Origin: Hesseltinella vesiculosa
Lineage: Eukaryota; Mucoromycota; Mucoromycetes; Mucorales; Cunninghamellaceae
Assembly (NCBI GenBank): GCA_002104935.1
Contig: MCGT01000021.1
Coordinates: 62,001-126,000 of the forward strand
Direction of reading: 5' to 3'
DNA length: 64,000 bases
Position 1 is the stretch's first letter, and every line of letters begins with the position of its first letter. The position numbers and the translations under genes were made by a program. Below are positions 20,984-33,081 of this stretch, piece by piece. The notes under the pieces were generated by a model. That model searched no databases and was not told the origin of the DNA. It saw only the letters and a program-made list of their open reading frames with translations.

Positions 20984-22312
20984 ATGACTGAGCTCACTTA
21001 CAAGGAAGAGAAGGAGGCATGGGTGACTGGTTGTATGGGAGGTTCAATAATAGAAATTCAATTACTCGCTTCGACCGTTTTGGCATGTTTTTTATTTTAT
21101 TTTAGTATTCACTTATAGCTGACTCGATTTTTGAATTTTAGGTATCTCATTGTTTATGGCTTGCACTACTGTCCAACGCACAACTGTTTCATTGTCATTG
21201 TTTTTGGGTGCAATATATAGTATATGTAGTCCCAATCGTATTTTCGCAGACTATACTTGCCGATCATGTTGGCATGCTGTTGATAGGTATGTTGCTTCTT
21301 GCATTTGGCATCCACTGCAATCAAGGCAAACAGGACAATAATCGCACCATCGGAAAACAACCCCAGCTGAGAAATGGCCGCGTTCAACAAAGCTCCACAG
21401 GATCAGATAATTTTAAAAAACAGCATTCACCCTATTTGACCGTGTACCGTGCTGCAACCATGTTGCTAACCTGCGTGGCTATTCTTGCCGTGGACTTTCG
21501 AGTGTTTCCAAGAAGACTTGCCAAAGTGGAGACCTTTGGTACATCACTGGTAATATGAACTGATGTTTGTTGCGAAGAGTGCATGCTCATGTTCCTGAAA
21601 TGGTTAGATGGATGTAGGCGTTGGATCCTTCGTCTTTTCATCAGGTTTAGTGGCATCTAGAGCATTTATCGCTAAATCGTCGGCTGGTTCATTTTTGTCT
21701 CAACTGCAAAAATCACTAAAAACAGCAGCGCCACTGCTATTTCTAGGCGTGGCTCGATTGGTGGCGACAAAGTCTGTGGATTACCAGGTAGCTGCAATAT
21801 TCCCTCCCGGCCTTTCCAGTTCGTCAACTTTGATTCATTCACCTTTCTTCTACGCTGAACAATAGTTGCACAGCTCAGAGTATGGCCTTCATTGGAATTT
21901 CTTTATTACGCTTGGGCTACTGTCGCCAGGAGTCACCGTATTAGGACAGTTCGCCAAAGATGTCTCATCATTCATGCGTATCGGCACAGTGGTAGTCATT
22001 GCCTATCAGCTGGTACTCTATCAAGGCTTACAGGATTGGGTGCTGCATGCTCCTCGAACGGATATGATCAGTGCAAATAAGGAAGGGATTTGCAGCTTTA
22101 TAGGGTATTTAGGTATCTTCTGCATTGGCGTAGATATCGGTGCACTGATTTTCACTGACGACAGTAAAATTAACCGCGACGCTCGTGGCCCACAATCACT
22201 TGCCATCCAGTTGGGAACAAGAGGTGCGATTTCATGGTCAATTTTGTTTGCTTGGAGTCGTCTCCTCACCTTTGATGGAAGCCTGGGCATATCTCGTCGA
22301 TTGGTAAGGGCA

Positions 22313-22347
<35 letters not shown>

Positions 22348-22719
22348 TTTGCCCTATTACTTTAGGCAAATTTGCCATACGTCGTTTGGGTTGTCGCGTT
22401 TAATGTAAGCCTTCTTTCCATATTGGTCTTGTTGGACACCATCTCTAGTAAGAGAGCTGCGCCTGCTCTCCTTCATTATATCAATGTGAATGGGCTTGCA
22501 ACGTTCCTTTTTGTAAGCTACAGCTGGTATTGGTCCCATTTGTTAAACCCTTTCGTGATTTTTTAGGCTAATATTCTTACGGGTGTGGTAAATCTCACAC
22601 TCAAAACCTTGTATGCATCCACAGATACCAGTATGCTCATTTTATGCCTGTACATGCTTGTAGTAACGTATTTTCCTTGGTTTATGTGGACACGTTTCCA
22701 GTTCAGACTCAAGCTTTGA
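20984..22719 (+). CDS. GWT1: GPI-anchor inositol acyltransferase GWT1 (PIG-W)
   Basis: Six exons close to 472 residues: 20984-21076, 21142-21549, 21608-21787, 21866-22303, 22366-22512, 22567-22719. The N-terminus [20 protein letters not shown] matches the Gwt1 YKxxKExxVxxxxGSSI start. [20 protein letters not shown] across the exon 2/3 junction and [12 protein letters not shown] in exon 4 are hallmark luminal and catalytic segments, with about a dozen membrane spans. The enzyme acylates the inositol of GlcN-PI in the ER during GPI-anchor synthesis and is the target of the antifungal manogepix. The first intron donor (GTTTTG) is weak but is the only one keeping phase. Intron 4 holds a poly-T run of about 27 nt. 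The upstream region carries a transposon terminal repeat. Confidence 0.93.
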
Positions 22720-22835
22720 TTGGCTGAGCGAATAAACCTTGATCGGCGTTTGTGGAAATTTCTTTTTTCGAGGTTACGGTACTGTTTCTGTTTTGTCGCA
22801 ATCATTTAATTTATTGACAGGAGAAGAACTAAAGG

Positions 22836-25800
22836 ATGGCAGGTATGTTCTGGAGTATGCTTAATGTCAAGCATTTGGATGTAGCAAGAGCGGATGGCAA
22901 AGGGAGGCTGAAGGCAGGAGCAGCGACAGTTGATTTTAGCTGTTTCTCTCTATTGCACATTGTCTTAATTTTACTGACCTTTGATGTTGACTGACAATTG
23001 CTTGCCATGGATGCTCTAGAGGATCTGTACCAGGATAATTAGCATTGCGATAAAGTTAGCACACAAAGGGCAATGGGCTTTGCCTAGAGTTAAATACGTT
23101 GAAGTGGTCACAGTTCATTGAGAAGGCTATTTTTTTTTGAAGTTGCCAGTGGGACTCTTGACTGATGATTTTATTTTATATAGATCCTAGTATCAATTCT
23201 GTAAATTCATCCATATCGGCTGGTTATGGTAATGGCACAAATGATTACCCCTCCACAACGCAGGTTATAAGATATTTTTTTTCGTCAGACGAGGAATTGG
23301 CTCTTGAATATGGAGACTCGCCATTGTCAGACAGCGACGCCCTATCTATAGGAGGTATATCAGAGCCAGGTAGATCAAGGTCCAGCGATGCAGACTCCTT
23401 TATCGAAGTCAATGACGAAGGAAGCGAACCTAGCTTGGCTTTGCGAGTTGCCTCCACGAGCATCAGCTATCTTGATCCTGAATTGTATGGACTAAGGCGA
23501 TCAGCACGTCAAAACATTGGCCGATCTGTAGTAAATGAAACCGTACAATATTAGAACAAAAGTGCAAGTCTGGCTTTTTGTTCACACCCATTCTTTTCGT
23601 TTATTTGTTTTTGATAGATCAACTTTGAGGATTCTGCCTCCGACACAAGCCAGATGTCTTCAGTTGATGAATCCAGCGCCACCAGTACAGATGAAGATGA
23701 CTCTGACGAATATTACAATGACACTTCCAAGAAACGGAAGATGACTGTCTATGATCGTAGAGTGTTCGATAGTGGGGAATCTGGTAATGATAAGTGCCTT
23801 GCGTCCTCCTTGCAGTGTATGAGACATTTATGTCTGACAAAATGCTTTCAAATAGCTACAACTACCCGATATTTTGATGGCAGTGATGATAAATCTGACT
23901 CTGACAGTGAAAACAGTGACAATGCTTGGGAAGCACACGGAAATTCCAGGAAACGACGAAGTAAATTGGGCCGAGGTAAAAAAAAATGGAAGTTGATAGA
24001 TAGGTAGACTATTTATTATTAACTGCGCTCTGTCAGGCAATGATCCCTACGGCAACGACTCATTGCGCTATTCGACTCGGAAGCGTAAAGTAACCAATTA
24101 CAATATGGATGAAATATGGGGTTTGTCTGATGAAGAAAACCACGACCACGCCGAAAGTAACATGACACAACAAGAAGAGGAAGGTGATGTTATTGAGAGC
24201 GTTCATGACCACCGATGCCGAGCCGGAAATGGTAACATACCATCATTTCAAAACAATTTCTCAAGTCATCGCTCATCACTCATACCAACTAGATCTACTA
24301 CACGAGAACGCGCCTTACAAAAATACGGAGTTTCGGATCAAATGGAAAGGGTGGTCGCATATCCATGATACGTGGGACACGCCCTCTAGCTTGCAAGGGT
24401 TTAAAGGATATCGCAAAGTCGAGAACTACATCAAAGCCTTTGAGGATGAAATGTATTTCCGCCGTCATCCAGACACCACCAAGGAAGAAATTGAACAGCA
24501 GAACATCAATGCAGAACGACGACGAGAAGAAATCAGTGACTGGTGCACTGTGGATCGTATCATTGGCCAGCGTGGCATCGCCCCAGGTGTAGAATATATG
24601 GTCAAATGGAAGCGCCTACATTATGAAGATTGCACATTCGAATCAGCGGATCAACTCGATGACAGTGCTCAAGAAAAGATTGATGAGTACTTGAATCGAC
24701 AGCAAAGTCGGCACTTGCCACACCTTTCCACACAGTACGGCCCTCGCACATCTCGACCGAAATTCAAAGCCATTCGAGAACAGCCGCCTTTTATCTGCGG
24801 AGGTGAGCTTCGCGATTATCAGCTACATGGCATCAGCTGGATGTACTGGTTGTGGTGCACCAACAAGAATGGTATGCTTGCTGATGAAATGGGCTTGGGC
24901 AAAACAGTGCAGACGATTGGCTTTCTGAGCACGCTGTTCCACAACGATGCTCAATATGGCCCCTTTTTGATTGTGGTGCCATTATCCACGTCTGAAAACT
25001 GGATGACGGAATTGAAACAATGGGCACCGCACATGAATGCCTTGTGCTACGTTGGTAATCGCCAGTCTAGACAGACATTACGCGACCACGAATTCTATCA
25101 AGCAAACGGTCGACGCTTAAATTTCAATGTGCTCGTCACTACGTATGAGATTGTCATGAAGGACCGAAATTATCTGGACTCCATTCCTTGGCAATACCTC
25201 ATCGTGGACGAAGCTCATCGGCTTAAAAACTCTGAATCACAGCTGTACGAAGTGCTCCAAGGATTCCGCACGTCCAACCGCTTGCTTATTACTGGCACGC
25301 CACTGCAAAACAATGTGAGGGAACTGCTTGCTCTTGTCCAGTTTTTAATGCCATCCATGGACCTTCAGGAATTAAATGTCGATTTTGACCAAGTCAATGA
25401 CAACAACACAGCCGAACACCAGCGAAAGATTGGCGCTTTACAAGAGCGAATCAAAGACATCATGCTGCGCAGGCTGAAAAAGGACGTGGAAAAGTCGTTG
25501 CCAAACAAGACTGAGCGTATCCTTCGTGTGGAAATGACCGACATGCAGCGACTATTTTATAAGAACATCCTGACGAAGAACTTTGATGTGCTAGTCAAAG
25601 GCTCAGAAAAGAACAAAAAGCAATGGCTGAATATTGCTGTAGAACTCAAGAAAGCAAGCAACCACCCGTATTTGTTTCCAGATACTGAAGTGGCGTCAGA
25701 AGATCGTGTCCAGCAGCTCAAGGGTATCGTCGAACATAGTGGCAAAATGATTCTATTGGACAAGCTATTGACCCGGTTGAAAGCAGATGGCCATCGAGTG

Positions 25801-28020
25801 CTGATCTTTTCGCAGTTGGTGATGATGCTAGATATTCTGTCAGACTACTTGACACTACGAGGCTATGCGTTTCAAAGATTGGACGGCAGTATGAAGACTG
25901 AAGATCGAAACAAGTCCATTGATCATTTCAATGCTCAGGATAGTCCTGATTTTGTTTTTTTGCTGTCTACACGTGCGGGCGGCATGGGCATCAATTTGGT
26001 GACAGCGGACACCGTCATCATCTTTGACTCTGACTGGAACCCCCAAAACGACTTACAGGCTATGTCCCGCGCCCATCGCATCGGACAGACCAAGTCCGTA
26101 AACGTGTATCGTTTTGTAACCAAAGGCACCATGGAAGAAAACATCATTGAACGTGCCAAGCAAAAGATGGTGTTGGAGTATTGTATTATTAAGCAGATGG
26201 ATACATCGGGTCTTGGTCTCACCCAAGAAAACTCAATGAACCTTTCCAAGCCCAAATCTAAGGACTTCCCCTTTGACAAGGCAGAAATGTCGGCAATTCT
26301 CAAGTTTGGTGCACAAAACATGTTTCAGTCCAACGAACAAACACATCAGCTGAATGACATGGATCTCGATGACATCCTTGCTCGTGCAGAACACACGGAA
26401 ACCCTCGATGCTGACGGCGCAGCCATGGGCAGTGACGAATTTCTGGCGCAATTTAGGATTTCAGATTACGGCGGAAGCGCAAACGATTTGAGCTGGGACG
26501 AGTTAATACCGGAAAGCGAACGGCAGAAAGTCAAAGAGCAGCACCAGTCGGAAGAAAACCTAGTGCTTTATGAACGAGCTGCGAAGAAACGGCAACGTAC
26601 ATATCACGATATCCCAGACGACGAGGGTGACGACGATAGCGACAGCATTGGCAAGTACAAGAGCAATCTTGTGCCCAAGTCAACCAAACGCCAGCGCAAA
26701 GGCACCAGTAAACCTGCACCAGCAAACGATGGCCGGAGTGTGTTTAATGGCCTGACAGAGAAAGACATACGGGTTTTACAACGCTGCATCATGCGGTTCG
26801 GCAACCTGACTGAACGCCTTGATGAAGCTGTCCAAGGCACCGAACTTGAAGGCAAAGAGAAGACATTGGTGATAAGTGTATTTGAGGATCTCCTGCACGC
26901 TTGCAGATTGGGTATCAAGCGCTACGTGGAATCAAACAGTCATGGCGACCCTGCCATCCCCATTGGCGAAACAATGCAAGACAGCAAAGACAATAGTCAG
27001 CTAGATTCTCTTGATCAACAGCTGATGTACAAGTTCAGGCAGCTTAAATCCAAGACTGTTTATATCACTTGGCGTGGACTGGACAAGATCAATGCTAGCC
27101 TTTTATTCCAGCGGTTTTATGATTTGAATATGCTTTCGAGACGACTACAAGTTATGCAAGACGTTCACAAATTTCGCCTGACTGCCAGTGCCGAACCTGT
27201 ACAGAAATGGAATTGCCCATGGGGCCAGAAGGAAGATGCAATGCTGCTAGTGGGAGTGAATCGCTACGGCTTCCACATGTGGTCTGCAATTCAGGATGAT
27301 ACATCTCTTGGTCTTCAGGGCAAATTCTTTTTGGAAGCTGGCCGAAATGGCATCCCAAAACCAACTCATATCAGTCGTCGGGTGGAACGCCTGCTGGCAC
27401 TCTGCTCTCAAGAATCAGTACTGGCTAACGAACAATGCTCCATAGCGCCCAAGATGGACCAGCAAATGTTACCGTCTGTGTACAAGGCACAACACAAACG
27501 ATCCAGGATCAGTCCTAGTTTGTCAGCATCCCGGCGCGAGCCTCCCTCTTCTTCTACCCCCACTACTATCCAACGCCACCACCACAATAACTCAAACTCA
27601 AATACTGACCAGCATGACGACCACCCACGCGATATACTTCGGCCATTAAGACCTTTCTTGTTACGGCTTCGCGATAAGTCGGCAAAGCTAGAGGGACTAG
27701 AGAAATCAGCAATGATCAAAGGGTGCATGTATGAAGTGGGGACGTTTATCGATAGTCACGTTGCAACAATACCTTCAGAACAGCGAAGGAAGAAACTGCG
27801 TTTGGGTTTATGGTCCTTTGCGAAGCGCTACTGGCCGTTTGGTGATATAGACTTGAATGATTTTATTGAAGTGTACCGTCGGGTCAAACAAGCTGGTTCC
27901 GATCGCCCTGACTCGCATTCATGCAAGACCGACTCTAGCCGGAGAAGTCATGACAACCACCCTCATCGTCGCCACTCTCGCCGTTATTCAAGTGATCGCT
28001 CGTCCTCGCGAAGAAAGTAG
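22836..28020 (+). CDS. CHD1: Chromodomain-helicase-DNA-binding protein CHD1
   Basis: Proposed exons 22836-22842, 23184-23530, 23618-23783, 23856-23975, 24037-24231, 24293-28020 sum to 1520 residues; the 7-nt first exon (MA...) before a 341-bp intron is the least certain part. An acidic N-terminus precedes tandem chromodomains (VIESVHDHR and [15 protein letters not shown]; then [11 protein letters not shown] and [16 protein letters not shown]). The SNF2 ATPase has [10 protein letters not shown] (about residue 470), [12 protein letters not shown] and [21 protein letters not shown]-like DNA-binding region and a C-terminal CHCT (DUF4208) domain (about residues 1390-1475, [17 protein letters not shown]) follow, with a basic serine-rich tail. 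CHD1 spaces nucleosomes on transcribed genes with elongation factors. Length compares with about 1470 residues in yeast. Confidence 0.95.
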
Positions 28021-28476
28021 CTCCTCGTAAACCCTATGCCCGTTGAAACGTACTCTCACCGCTACCAATAAAATAAAAGAAAATTCAGCATCCACATTAC
28101 CGTCACCAGACTTTCGCTCCCGCTCAATATTTTTTCGTGCCTGCGCGCCCATCATCACCAAAATCCTGTATGCCCCGCCAAAAGAAAGAAAAAAAGAAAG
28201 ATATTCCCGTGACACCAACCAACTGCCAAGAGTGCATTAAGCACACACTCTCTTTTTTGACGGTTGTTTGAGCATGGAGGGGATGATCTGGTTGCCCTGC
28301 CTTCCAAAAAAAAAAAAAAGGTTTGCGTGCATTGGCGTGAGGCGAAAACTAGATTTACGGAAGCTAGCAATACGCCAATCAACACTGAAAATCCTTTTAG
28401 GTCGACTCGGGTATATGCGAGTGCATTTCCCTGCAGCTGTAGCGTTTAATTCGTGCAAATGTAACAAAATGGATTT
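28021..28476. other. Spacer between convergent CHD1 and secreted-protein genes
   Basis: No gene is supported. It contains the two 3' trailers (AATAAAATAAA at about 28067), an A-rich tract at about 28305-28318, and short overlapping ORFs without coding character. Confidence 0.6.
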
Positions 28477-29574
28477 CTATTCTGAGAAAATTGAAGCAAC
28501 TTTTGAAGTAGCCAATTCCGTCACCATGACATGATTATCCCTGACAAGAATACGGTGGGCCGCGCATTGTTGGGTGGGCAGGACTGTGTAGCTCTCAGAG
28601 GTGATCTTGGAGAATTCTGCGTTGAACTCGACTTGGATGGCCATATCAAGGGCGCTCGAATCAAGTAAAGAGGAACCTAAGATCCAGAGCGTCTGATTGC
28701 GATTGGTGTCAAAGCTAAGATGAAGCAGCGAAGCATCAACGCCGAGCGGTTGAGTTAGACGGAACCAAGTGATTTGGTCGTTGCTATCGATGCGACCGAT
28801 TGTTCCTGTTGAGTTGGTGGCATTGCCCAAGAGAGTGAACCAAACACCTGTGGGCCCGCTGACCATACCAACGACCTCTCGGCCTACGGAAGGGGGGATT
28901 CCGATTTGGCTAGTGGTATTGGACCAGGGGTCAATTTTCATAATTTGACTGGAATCGTCTTCCCCAGTGTAAAACATGTGGTTGACAGGATGCTGTGCAA
29001 TAAAAATAGGGTGAGGTAAACCAGGGTAAATGGTGTAGTTGGAAGGGTCCTCATGGTTCATTCGCAAGGCCATGGCACTAGTTTTCAGACCAGCCCATAC
29101 GTCCGAGCCGTATTCCCCAACGTAATGCGGGCCCAGGCCAGGCGCAGGTACCTTGAGGGATTTGATGACAGTAGGCGGAGCATCAATTAACTCCACATGA
29201 GGGTCGATGAGGACAAGAAGGTTATCTTGTTGTAGGGTCAACCATACCATACCCGGGTATGCTTCTGAATTGGCGAGACCGTGCAGCGCAGATGTGGGTT
29301 CGTTGATTTGAAAGGCAGCCATATCAATGATTGCACCATGGTCGTCAATGTGGGCCTTGACGAGCACACTGTTACTCATCTGTGATACCAAAAGAATATT
29401 GGTTCCAGGAACGACAATGAGCTCATGTGTTTGTTCCGCACTTGGCAATGGATTTTCCAGAATAAAATGCTTGGGTGTGGACGTTGGGTCAATTTGTACT
29501 TGCGTAACAGCAACGTCAGCTATACAGGCCGGAGTTAACAATCCAAGGAGAAACAGTAACAAGCTTATTTTCAT
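28477..29574 (-). CDS. Secreted beta-propeller-like protein (streptogramin lyase/SMP-30 style repeats)
   Basis: An intronless ORF of 365 residues. Residues 1-19 (MKISLLLFLLGLLTPACIA) are a classic cleavable signal peptide. The rest shows repeated blade-like segments (GMVWLTLQQDNLLVLIDP, HMFYTGEDDSSQIMKIDPWS, GVWFTLLGN and TIGRIDSNDQITWFRL), the pattern of Vgb-like six/seven-bladed propellers, with several N-glycosylation sequons. No catalytic set was confirmed, so the activity is unknown and an extracellular hydrolase/lyase or binding role is only inferred. Its promoter side is occupied by a Tc1/mariner remnant that starts about 117 bp before the ATG. Confidence 0.8.
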   Translation of the reverse strand: MKISLLLFLLGLLTPACIADVAVTQVQIDPTSTPKHFILENPLPSAEQTHELIVVPGTNILLVSQMSNSVLVKAHIDDHGAIIDMAAFQINEPTSALHGLANSEAYPGMVWLTLQQDNLLVLIDPHVELIDAPPTVIKSLKVPAPGLGPHYVGEYGSDVWAGLKTSAMALRMNHEDPSNYTIYPGLPHPIFIAQHPVNHMFYTGEDDSSQIMKIDPWSNTTSQIGIPPSVGREVVGMVSGPTGVWFTLLGNATNSTGTIGRIDSNDQITWFRLTQPLGVDASLLHLSFDTNRNQTLWILGSSLLDSSALDMAIQVEFNAEFSKITSESYTVLPTQQCAAHRILVRDNHVMVTELATSKVASIFSE

Positions 29575-29689
29575 TATATTCGCCCTTGCAAAAGAAGAGG
29601 GAAAAGAAAGTGTTGCTTTTTTTCATTTTAAATATCGTTTTATTTGGGGAGGAGGTGGATCAAAACAGCAGTAGCACAAAATTAATCTC

Positions 29690-30198
29690 GAGCTGGCGGT
29701 TCTCCTGTAAGACAGGTGTCGGATTTTGGATTTCCGAGTGTCGCACAAGCCCGATCCTTGGTCCTTGTGCTTCTGGTGTGTTCAAATCAGCATAAGAAGT
29801 CCGCCTACAGGGAACAAAAAAGCAAACTTGATCAAGTTACCTACAAACACATTGGCATCGGCACAAACACTCATCACTACATCGCCTTGTTGAATGAGGT
29901 CATGAATACTATGGACCAACATCCAGAATTTGAGGGCTGCTATTTGGTGATGGACAATGCACCAATTCATCAATCCAAGGCCATCGATAGCTTCATCAGG
30001 AATCGTGGGTATCGATACATGCATCTTCCAACCTATTCCCCTGAGCTCGATCCGATTGAGCAGTTCTGGTCGGCCGCATCGTCACAAAAAAAAAATATCT
30101 ACGACAAAAAAAAAAAAAGTTGCGCCAAATCTGTCATGGCTTGTGCGACATTCGGAAATCCAAAGTCCGCCACCTGTCTTCCAGGAGAGCCGCCACTT
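29690..30198 (+). mobile_element. Internally deleted Tc1/mariner-type DNA transposon with terminal inverted repeats
   Basis: The left end (about 29691-29758) and right end (about 30117-30197, reverse complement) share GGCGG, TCTCCTG, AAGACAGG, TTTGGATTTCCGA and TGTCGCACAAGCC. The right end is followed by TA, the expected target dinucleotide. Between them, about 29800-30090 encodes the C-terminal part of a DDE transposase: LVMDNAPIHQSKAIDSFIRN (second catalytic Asp) and LPTYSPELDPIEQFW (third catalytic position). The helix-turn-helix region, first Asp and natural C-terminus are missing, so the copy is non-autonomous. It interrupts the upstream region of the secreted propeller gene. Confidence 0.88.
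29806..30092 (+). pseudogene. Tc1/mariner transposase fragment (DDE domain only)
   Basis: The frame carries only the segment containing the second Asp and the third acidic residue of the DDE triad, then runs into the right terminal repeat and A-rich runs. No start codon belongs to it. It is similar in kind to, and may come from the same family as, the HTH fragment near 46.7 kb. Confidence 0.85.
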
Positions 30199-30560
30199 AC
30201 ATCCGTTATGATTTCCTTTCCCCCTTGCCCGCTACCCATACGTTCCTCGTCTGACCTCGTCTCCTCCAATGCCATAGAGCTTACATAGACAGTTAAAAAA
30301 AATAAACTTGTTTTTAATGAACGTCTGGGTGCAATAGCTCTAGAAGGATGGCTACTTATTCATGGAAACAGTGTACTGACATGGGAGAATCTCTTCGTGA
30401 TATTGCAATCATGCTGGAATCCATCTCTCGTGATATAAAGAAGATTGCCCATGCTGATGACCACCATGAAACTATCGTCGAGGAAACAAAAATTGCATCT
30501 GATATACATGAAATCGAGCCTGTTTACTGTGTGGGTATTTTCTCCGCGCTGAGCCCAGTC
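30199..30560. other. Spacer with a short ORF of uncertain status
   Basis: A plus-strand frame from 30348 (MATYSWKQCTDMGESLRDIA) stays open about 60 codons with a helical, acidic composition, then enters repeat sequence. It could be a first exon cut off by the neighbouring element, or chance. Nothing else is supported. Confidence 0.3.
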
Positions 30561-30612
30561 TCAGTCTTGAGACTCAGAAATTTGGCTGGCGTGAGTCCGA
30601 CACCAAAATACC

Positions 30613-30950
30613 TGTTGCCCGAGAAAATTTTGGAAATTTCACTCAATTTTCGAACGTTTTTTAAGCATCAACAAGTTTATTTTTTACCTTGTACCGACTC
30701 TAAATTTATTCAAAGATATGCCACTGTTTGATCGTTGCTGCTCTAGCAATTGCGCGGCTTCGAGAAAATTTTGGAAATTTCCTTTTTTTTTGTATTTAAC
30801 ACACTGAATTTTGGACACTTCCTAACATTTTTTAAGCATCAACGGTTGCGAGTTTATTATTGAACAATATTTATGTTTGCTATGAATTTAGCCAAAGATA
30901 CGCCATTGCTGGCTCGTTGATGCTCTAAAAATTGAGCGGCTTCTTCCTCA
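30613..30950. repeat. Tandem duplication of the Crypton gene tail
   Basis: Two head-to-tail segments of about 150-190 bp (about 30613-30765 and 30752-30950) share GAGAAAATTTTGGAAATTTC, TTTTTTAAGCATCAAC and GCGGCTTC. On the minus strand both encode versions of the same C-terminal peptide: EAAQLLEQQRSNSGISLNKF in the outer copy and EAAQFLEHQRASNGVSLAKF in the copy attached to the gene. Confidence 0.75.
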
Positions 30951-33081
30951 GGGATCGCGTCTTTCACTGCTTTTTCCTCGATTGCCCTGTAAAGTGCAAG
31001 ACGTCTGCTGAAAAAACGCGATTCCTTGCGATCTCTGCGCCATGCCGTTCCATAGGATTGTTACAAGGACCTGACGGAAGGACCTCCAGAGATACCAGAT
31101 GCATATTCTCTCCATACATCCGTGATCGTGGTGAGATCTCTGCTCATCACGTACTGGGCTGTAGATGGCAGAGGGGTAGTCGTAGTTGTAGGGCATGGCA
31201 TAGGTGATGGATCATTCATTGAAGATGTTGGCGTGGTAGCTGACTGCTGAGGATCATGGCTGGTTGGAAACCGTTCGTGCCCCATGGCAAAGAATTCAGC
31301 AATCTTCTTGCTGACGTCATGAGCTTCGGACATATGCGCCCCTTTCATCTCCATAAGTTCCTCTTTCATCTCCATAAGTTCTGACGCAAAGGACTCCTTC
31401 ATGGAAACCATATTGGATGATAGACCTTCAAAACCAGCATTCAAAGATGACACCAATTCTGGCATGGCAACTTGAATGCGTTGGTTATGGAGAGAGCGTC
31501 GTTATTTTCGGCCAAAGAAGCAAGTAGCTCTCCTTCAAACTTCTTGTATAAATCGGTGTCGAATATCTCACTTGTCCATAGGAAATAATCAGGATAATCC
31601 CTCTTCAAGACAACGGAGTCCTACCATTATTAAATTATTAGAAAAACGAACTTTAACATTCTAATATATTTTTTTTACCTGAAGAAGCACGACACGTAGT
31701 CGATTCATAAGATCGAGGAAGTTTGGGCCAGCTATGTCGTCTTGAATCGCATCTCCACGATGGAACCTTTCCATCCAATATTCAATTTTTGGGAATACGA
31801 GGCGTTGTAATTCCAAAGGTGGCTGCACCACAGCCCGCGTAACAAAGTAATTACCGCGGAAGTTGGCATAACCAGCCAAGCCCTTCATTGCTTCCATCGG
31901 CAGACTTGACACATAACAACCAACCATGCGATCGGTGCCCCATCGTCCGGCTCTTCTTTGCTGGTCACCAGACACGTCTTGTTGAGCAATGATGTTCAAC
32001 GCACTCTTCCGGTTGGCGTGGGTAACTTTCGATGTGCGTATGCCAACTTTTTTGAACGCTTCCACATATGAGTTGAACTGGGTCCTGAACGTGATTGGCG
32101 TCTTTTCATTGTTTCCTGGAAAGAGAGAGATGTCATACCAGTTTTCCCGTCGTGTAAAATCCGGAAATGGTTCATTTTGGTGGTGAAATCTTGCAAAAAC
32201 GTAAAGCGCGAGACCACCCACCGAGCACAGATTAGTATCTCGATGCCGCAAAGATGACCCATATTCGATTTTGCCATGTTGGTTGGTCTTTCCAAAATTC
32301 ATCGTAGCTACCAAAGCCATGCATTCGGTCATACCTTGATCCTCGACAATCGTAGCAAATAAGTCTGCAAACTGAAGACCAAGAGCATTGTGGCTACGAC
32401 ATAGCATTGCATGACTTATTAAAAAACAAAGTCTATCGCGACAGCCAACAAGGTTGTTTTTTTGAGTCAAGTAGTATGTGCTGACCAAGCCTAACTCTTT
32501 CACCGTATATCCGTCATTCAGAGTGTTTTTTCCGCGGTCTTCATAGTTAGCGCGTTTGGATCGGACGCGTTCTTTGTCGAGATTTTCTAGGAATGTCCTA
32601 ACAAGCGGTCCTCTTGCTGGTCCGTTTGTGTTGGTGCCAAGTGCATGCTGCTGATTGTAAATATCTGATACAGCCTTTACATAAGCAAGTATTGATTCCT
32701 TGCCTAGAGGGATGGGGGTTCCGCCATTGTTCCGTCGCAACTTGCGCCCACGATTCATGACAAAGTCAGACAAAAAATAATTAAGCTTCTGATCGCTGGC
32801 AAGTTCACCATCTGTAAAGCCTTTGTCACGACACCATTGCTAATAAGAAAATTTATTGTTAACTACAATGAAGTGGAAGAATGCAGAAATAATACTTACA
32901 ACCATTCCTTTTGTTTAGCTTCGTATGATTTGGTCGTATTCACGGGTCGTTGATCAATACTTTGAGCCAGGACCATTTGACTCGCATAGTGCATATCTGA
33001 GTTATTGTCAAGCACACGTTGGAGGCGATCATTATTCACAGTGGATCGCTGAGCAGGGGCTTTTCCTTTTTGATTATTCAT
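30857..33081 (-). pseudogene. Broken Crypton/Ndc10-like tyrosine recombinase
   Basis: Three minus-strand parts: an N-terminal exon from ATG 33081 (ending about 32900), a core exon 32839-31679, and a third exon from 31620. The core has the Ndc10-II / YR fold: RGPLVRTFLENL, HAMLCRSHNALGLQFADLF (first Arg), THANRKSA (His-x-x-Arg), WGTDRMVGCYVSSLP (Tyr). The tail is a GCR1_C-type DNA-binding domain (VWREYASGISGGPSVRSL, then SYGTAWRRDRKESRF). Two defects: an in-frame TAA at 31061-31063 splits the GCR1_C domain, and the first exon/intron junction (GGTTGTAAGT, about 32894-32903) leaves the frame one base short of exon 2. Such proteins are the transposases of Crypton elements, abundant in Mucorales. 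Confidence 0.85.

Noticed and set aside
21150..21341. Alternative frame in GWT1 exon 2
   Set aside because: The frame starting [10 protein letters not shown] continues into the well-conserved DFRVFPRR block; the other frame stops and lacks membrane segments fitting the family.
23260..23288. Possible short intron in CHD1 exon 2 (GTTATAAG...CGTCAG)
   Set aside because: It would be under 30 nt, and the frame is open through it.
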